Positions 61,101-64,000 of a stretch of 64,000 nucleotides of DNA are shown here, piece by piece. The notes under the pieces were generated by a model. It was not told the origin of the DNA and made no database searches. It was given only the letters and a program-made list of their open reading frames with translations. Each line of letters begins with the position of its first letter. Position 1 is the first letter of the stretch. This DNA is from Beijerinckiaceae bacterium (GTDB lineage Bacteria > Pseudomonadota > Alphaproteobacteria > Rhizobiales > Beijerinckiaceae). The DNA is taken from NCBI GenBank assembly GCA_947370975.1, contig CANBNG010000005.1:124001-188000 (forward strand), given 5' to 3'. The position numbers were made by a program, and so were the translations under genes.

Positions 61101-63999
61101 CCGCCGACGCCGCGCCCAGAACGTTCTCGATGTCGATCAGCTGATCGCCTTGCGCATCGCCGCCCGATCCCATGCCGGCAGCAAGGTCGATGGTCACGCC
61201 AAGCGTTGAAGCGGAATAATCGGCAAGATCAGTGCCGGCGCCACCGATAAGCGTGTCGTCGCCGCCATCGCCAGCAAATGTGTCATTGAGCGTGCCCCCC
61301 GTGAGGACATTTGCGCCACCATCGCCTGCCAGCGAATTGACGTAATTCAACGCGCCCTTGATGTTCTCGATTCCAGTGAGAACGTCGCCCTCCGCATAGC
61401 CGCCGGACTGTATGCCGACCGTCGAAAGATTGACCGTGACGCCGGCATCGGAGTTGGAGTAGTCAACAAGATCGGTGCCGAGATAGCCTGTCAGCGTATC
61501 CCCGGATTTGTCGCCGATAAATGTGTCGTCATGCTCGCCGCCGATTAGCCGGTTGGCGAAGACATTGCCCTTGAGCCAATTGGCGTAGTCGCGCGCGCCC
61601 GTCACACCCTGTATCTCGGAAATCACATCCCCATTGGCCTCGCCGCCCGAAATTGTCATGGCGACAAGGTTTGCGGTCACGCCCTCCGACGAGCCAGTGT
61701 AAATAACTTCGTTGAACCCACCTCCGCCTTCGATCGTATCCGCGCCACCGCGACCCTCGAAAACGTCGGCGTTATTGCCGCCCGTCAATCGGTTGCCTGC
61801 CTCGGTGCCTTTGAGCACATTGGCGCCTGTCAGGGAGCCCCTGACATTGCTGATATTGTGCAGAATATCGCCTTCGGCCGAGCCGCCCGACTGGGCATCG
61901 GCGCTGGCAAGATCGACGGCGACTCCCAGTCCGGATTCTCCGTAATCAACGGAATCGTTACCTCCGCCGCCCCACATGGTGTCGGCGTTGCTGTCGCCCA
62001 AAAATGTGTCGTTCTTCTCACCGCCGGTGAGACTGTTTTTTTCATTATTCCCGCGCAGCCAATTGGCGTGCTGAGAAGCGCCGATCACGCTGGTGATGTT
62101 TTGCAGAACATCGCCGTTGGCGTCGCCTTGGGAAACCTGCGCCGTCTCCAAAGAAAGATTGATCGTCACGCCGGCGGTTGAGCCGCTGTAATCGGCAATG
62201 TCAGTCCCGCCATTGCCGATAAGCGTGTCGGCCTCTGCCCCGCCCACGAAAGTGTCGTTACCCTGCCCGCCTGTGAGACGGTTTTTCTGGGCGTCACCCG
62301 TGAGCTGATTGGCCTGGGTCGCCGAGCCAATCACATTCTCGATATTGGAAAGAACGTCGCCCGCTGCATCGCCGCCGCTTTGCGCGCCCGCAGAGCCAAG
62401 GTCGACGGTCACGCCTGCCGTGGAGCCTGCGTAATCGGCCGTATCGCTGCCGATACCGCCATTCATCGTGTCGGCGCCATCAAGACCGATAAGCTTGTTG
62501 TTGCCAGCGTCGCCGGTGAGGATGTCGGCCTTGGCCGAGCCGGTCAAATTCTCGAAACCGTCGAGAATTCTGTCGCCGCGCGCAAAGCCGCCCTGTGCCT
62601 GGCGCGTCGCAAGACTGACGGTCACACCGGCCTGCGAGCGCTCATAGGACAATGTATCGCTGCCATCGCCACCAGCCATGGTATCCGCGCCGGCGCCGGA
62701 CGTGACAGTGTCGTCTCCCACGCCAAGATCGACGGAAGAACCCGGTGGGTTGGCCCAGAGCACAACGACATTCTCCCGGGTCAGCGGGTCGATGTAGGTC
62801 ATATCGGCTGCGGAATTCACGTCGCGCACGACAAAGGTGCGCGTCACGGTCAAATCACGCGTTGCATTGGCGCTCACGACATGAACGACCATCGTCACGG
62901 TGAAGGACTCGTAGACGCCATCTTCATTTGCCAGCTGACCTTCAGCTGGCAGCCTGTAACTCAGATTGAGCTGGAATTTATTGTCCTCGGATTCGTCCGG
63001 ATAAACGAGAAAGCCGTTGCCGGACACAGAACCGTTGGTAACCTCATATCCGGCCGGCAAGCCAGTGATCACGGCGCTGGCTGCCTGCCATCCAGTCTGG
63101 GTAGACCCTGACGTGGAAAACAAGACATCAAGCCGTCGGGCGCTGGATCCGATATTGGCAAGGTCCGGGCTGTCGAGATTGACCAGATCATTAAAGCCAG
63201 TCGACGAGGCGCTTCGAGGAGTCGCCTGGAAATCATAGGACGCATCAGAGGCGCTGCCGAGACCGCCCGTCCCGCCATTAAAGATGATCCCACCACCGGA
63301 CCCTTGCAGGATCGTATTCTCTTCAATGTTGAAAAGCTTGAATGTCAGATTGCCCGTGAGCGGCACGTCACCCATGCCAGAGCCATTGGACGCCTCCGAT
63401 AAAGCCTCGGAACTGCCGCGCCCTTTTGGAGCCGAAAGCACATATTCAATCGTGCGCGTCCCGATGGTCGGGACATCGACCGAAGGCGTCAAAACCTCAT
63501 CGCGCACCAGCGGCGCAGCAATTTTGACCAGCGGCGCAGGCGCAGAGGCCACAGCTGCAGGCTCGCCCCCCTGACCGGTCACCGGCGCATTGGGATCGGC
63601 AGAAGCTTGCCCGGCATCTTTCACGCCACCCGAAACGGCAAGCGCGGGCACGGCCGGCTTCAAATTGACGTCCGTCACGCTTCCAAGAAGCTGCTCGGGC
63701 GCAATGACCTCCGCTCCAAATTTCAAAAGCGGCGGGTTTGGCCCGGTGGCCGCAAGCCCCATGCCCGGAAGGACCAGTTTCGCCCCATCGGGGAATACGA
63801 GAACAATATCGACATCCACGACAAACACTTTCGCCGAGGAAAAATCGAAACCGAAGTTGATTGCATCGATCCTGTTGACGTCGACGACGCGCAGACCACC
63901 CGCAGGCGGGCGCTCGATCACGGATCGGCCGCCGTCATTCAGGCGCGAAACCGCGTCCGCTTTGCCGTTCTGGGCAATATTTTGCGACGAATCAACCAT
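55123..63999 (-). CDS. Giant modular RTX-type secreted protein (putative type I adhesin)
   Basis: 2958 residues from ATG 63999; the start is at the window edge and could lie farther upstream. Residues 1-420 are not repetitive: a beta-rich prefix (VFVVDVDIVLVFPDGAKLVLPGM) like the anchoring region of Bap/LapA-type proteins, an Ala/Pro linker, and an Ig-like region. From about 420 RTX nonapeptides begin (GADTMAGGDGSDTLS), then about 27 modules to about 2825. Each module has a beta unit DYSxSxxGVTVDL...GGDAxGDxL..IENVxGS and a calcium-binding set NxLTGGxxNDTxxGxGGxDTL. The last 130 residues lack repeats and end LIAQLHVVTG, as expected for a type I secretion signal. No HlyB/HlyD genes are in the window. 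Confidence 0.9.
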   Translation of the reverse strand: MVDSSQNIAQNGKADAVSRLNDGGRSVIERPPAGGLRVVDVNRIDAINFGFDFSSAKVFVVDVDIVLVFPDGAKLVLPGMGLAATGPNPPLLKFGAEVIAPEQLLGSVTDVNLKPAVPALAVSGGVKDAGQASADPNAPVTGQGGEPAAVASAPAPLVKIAAPLVRDEVLTPSVDVPTIGTRTIEYVLSAPKGRGSSEALSEASNGSGMGDVPLTGNLTFKLFNIEENTILQGSGGGIIFNGGTGGLGSASDASYDFQATPRSASSTGFNDLVNLDSPDLANIGSSARRLDVLFSTSGSTQTGWQAASAVITGLPAGYEVTNGSVSGNGFLVYPDESEDNKFQLNLSYRLPAEGQLANEDGVYESFTVTMVVHVVSANATRDLTVTRTFVVRDVNSAADMTYIDPLTRENVVVLWANPPGSSVDLGVGDDTVTSGAGADTMAGGDGSDTLSYERSQAGVTVSLATRQAQGGFARGDRILDGFENLTGSAKADILTGDAGNNKLIGLDGADTMNGGIGSDTADYAGSTAGVTVDLGSAGAQSGGDAAGDVLSNIENVIGSATQANQLTGDAQKNRLTGGQGNDTFVGGAEADTLIGNGGTDIADYSGSTAGVTINLSLETAQVSQGDANGDVLQNITSVIGASQHANWLRGNNEKNSLTGGEKNDTFLGDSNADTMWGGGGNDSVDYGESGLGVAVDLASADAQSGGSAEGDILHNISNVRGSLTGANVLKGTEAGNRLTGGNNADVFEGRGGADTIEGGGGFNEVIYTGSSEGVTANLVAMTISGGEANGDVISEIQGVTGARDYANWLKGNVFANRLIGGEHDDTFIGDKSGDTLTGYLGTDLVDYSNSDAGVTVNLSTVGIQSGGYAEGDVLTGIENIKGALNYVNSLAGDGGANVLTGGTLNDTFAGDGGDDTLIGGAGTDLADYSASTLGVTIDLAAGMGSGGDAQGDQLIDIENVLGAASAANSLAGNDQANVLTGGAGNDTLIGRGGADTFVGGGGVDIVDYWTSALGVRVSLAGAVAHGGDAEGDVLSGILNLRGSATGDNSLAGDAQGNVITGGAGSDTIAGNGGHDTLIGGDGAGFDYLDYSASGIGITINLAANTASGGDADGDVISGFEGVIGSASQSNFFSGDNLANKFVGGAGADTFNGDLGNDTFQGGGGSDVVSYANSSASVTVDLGGGGSGGYAAGDIYLGINNAIGAALWASKLVGNEAANVLTGGDLGDTLSGGVGADTLKGGDGVDLVDYSGSAHGVTVDLSGSSQTDGDAAGDVIESIENVTGALAFENWLKGDGRDNVLTGGGINDTLIGGNGNDTLVGLGGRNYMKGGVGADCLVGGDDRDVADYSEASSSVTIDLGAYVQSGGDAQGDIFVSIEDVVGAVNFGSKLIGNADDNSLTGWGFNDTFIGGAGNDSIDGGAGTDLVDYSGSIVGITADLELESVIMTGGESDRIIGIENIYGGSILSNSIKGNGLDNYFVGGTGKDTLMGRGGRDTLDGGAENDTADYSYVTTGAAGLTVTLNRDADITVTVAVGEDVDVLRSIENFIGTALNDSVTGDILGNVLTGGGGNDTLAGGQGADTLIGTGGFAVADYSASAAAVAIDLDTTNIQATGDALGDLLINILGVIGSLAGNNMLSGNSQDNLLQGGNVNDTLIGLGGADTLKGMDGTDLADYWASSVGVSVDLGVAGAQSGGDAQGDILSGIENLRGSQTGANTLRGDGGANLITGGLGNDVIAGGGGLDTLVGGGGTDTADYSQAYALADTTGLVVTMANGAAIVTVVAGSDVDNISGFRNFTGSIRADNITGDDFDNKILGGLGDDTLNGGLGNDTLDGGGGNDLLTGGDGGDRLIAGVGNETLRGGAGSDTLDGTLAAKNLFDYSDLIGATDAVRSIAGAGPSGTVTVAVTRNGTVETDVLIAGLVNEIALSSNGDQFAFDEAGIWTVRGGVGHDTLRDSGSAANTVYGDEGNDSLSRLLDGGMLDGGIGNDTLSGGAGAQLLRGGTGDDCLSGQAGNDTLDGGGDNDWADYSYIVAGAGISVTLNSAATYSLTVATGDTDSLINIRNFAGTGIEDTIIGDAQANSIKGGGGRDSLSGGAGNDTIMGGAAEDTIDGGAGLDVVDYSDSAIGLSIQIASNGAVTGANGGDSLTSTIDGIIGSNFNDTLKGAGMNVGGFYAGGIGDDSIYVGGSSASSNTSNNSGALTLSGGDGTDTLDYSLSGSAWTFNIAAGTVTTSTPGVLTAYISGFEKYVDNTNSGLFLGTSAAESFDGGQGVGNETFRGVGGADSFNGGGGQADLVDYSYATASLTITAGTKMTLMLVTGSADANIVEQVESYITGSGNDSLKGEGNNNLFQSGFGNDTLSGSGGSDTLNGGDDMDVADFQNAVTPLNITLNSSATIYVNDGLGIDQLISIEGLIGSALGDALVGDTVDNYLNGLGGDDSLFGDVGSDTILGGTGADTIDGGIGTDIANFSYSAANLNLYLNSGGAVTFTNAGDADVLQNIEGLIGGSGNDSISGDTLAGNTSTNYLDGGLGNDTLEGYGGNDTLIGGSGLDVADYTYLGALNLRITLSANPVTLVANDVDTLISIEGLITDLGNDCLVGNGEVNYLSSNGGNDTLYGFGGNDTLAPGAGADSVYGGDGMDVVDYSFLSTAASMSVSLNSAATVNTGPSNGSKDNWISIEGVIGGAAGDTLIGDGVSNYLSGNGGNDSLSGGGDNDTLIGGAGSDTLTGDAGSADIADYSSSAAGVTIDLNSSAAQTGGDALGDIISTIEYVTGSAKSANRLTGSGEDNRLTGGVASDSIAGGDGNDTLIGGGGADTLNGDAGNDILSFSLSAIAATGATLKADGGNDSDTVLINASSTATGAALAAAITNVEFLDFRSAGVTATITSLTGAQVVSMSGASVSGRPDVKELTINIDAGDSVAITDSQSSFIRSGSTTDYNFYSDASNQNLIAQLHVVTG
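55525..62650 (-). repeat. About 27 tandem modules of roughly 240-440 bp encoding beta/RTX units
   Basis: Each module opens with a DYS/DYW/DYA motif and closes with GGxGxD. Most are near 80 codons; two longer ones near 57.9-58.7 kb contain extra nonapeptides. Two sequence types are visible: type A with SGGDAxGDxLxxIENV (about 58.7-62.65 kb and the last module near 55.7 kb) and type B with NSxAT...DVDxLxxIEGLIG (about 55.8-58.7 kb plus one near 59.4 kb). The type B stretch is also visibly richer in A/T. Confidence 0.88.
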
Positions 64000-64000
64000 T

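Noticed and set aside
55525..62650. Regular periodicity suggestive of a CRISPR array or satellite
   Set aside because: The period is 240 bases or more, units diverge at DNA level and conserve protein motifs in one frame; these are coding RTX modules.
62380..63111. Plus-strand frames inside the RTX gene
   Set aside because: They are opposite a continuous 2958-codon frame with clear repeats and have no recognisable features.

Overview
The window looks like chromosomal DNA of a GC-rich alphaproteobacterium, most likely a member of Hyphomicrobiales (Rhizobiales). Three things point there. The chemotaxis operon has the Sinorhizobium/Agrobacterium gene order (soluble globin receptor, CheS-like, cheY1, A, W, R, B, Y2, D, CheT-like, flagellin). 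There is a candidate suhB/MmgR-type small RNA, and many genes overlap by ATGA or GTGA. No rRNA, tRNA, CRISPR array, transposase or phage gene was seen.

Layout, 1-13 kb: a DNA cytosine-5 methyltransferase cut by the window edge, a PAS/HisKA_2 sensor kinase with a degraded ATP site, a tandem Usp protein, a DHA2 exporter, modABC behind a clear ModE-type palindrome with a convergent MOP-less ModE-like regulator and a TrmO-like methyltransferase. Then follow an isochorismatase/PuuE-like deacetylase/ABC permease/ATPase operon without a binding protein, a palindromic intergenic element, and an FkbM-family methyltransferase.

13-31 kb: a degradative block (acyl-CoA dehydrogenase, TctC-type binding protein, RidA-like protein, a lone CoxL/XdhB-type molybdenum hydroxylase large subunit), a PhaC-like Cys-nucleophile protein, an AMDase/Asp-Glu racemase-fold protein with neither catalytic cysteine, the prkA-yeaH-spoVR stress operon, transporters, the candidate sRNA with its terminator, and ilvD.

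31-42 kb: slyX, idi, a copper ATPase with two YHS domains plus a DUF305 protein, thiE, a phosphoribosyltransferase/erythromycin-esterase pair, a DUF2256 mini-protein divergent from an FeS-BCP photolyase, and a stand-alone adenylation-carrier-thioesterase protein whose thioesterase carries Cys in place of Ser.

42-64 kb: an AT-rich control region, two chemoreceptors ending in CheR/CheB-tethering pentapeptides, the che operon, a flagellin, and on the opposite strand a giant (2958 residues) RTX-type secreted protein of about 27 modules followed by a single-membrane-span MotB/OmpA-like protein. That last pair resembles the Salmonella SPI4 arrangement (giant type I adhesin plus proton-channel protein SiiA) and is the best candidate here for a little-described system. 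No type I secretion genes or MotA/SiiB partner lie inside the window.
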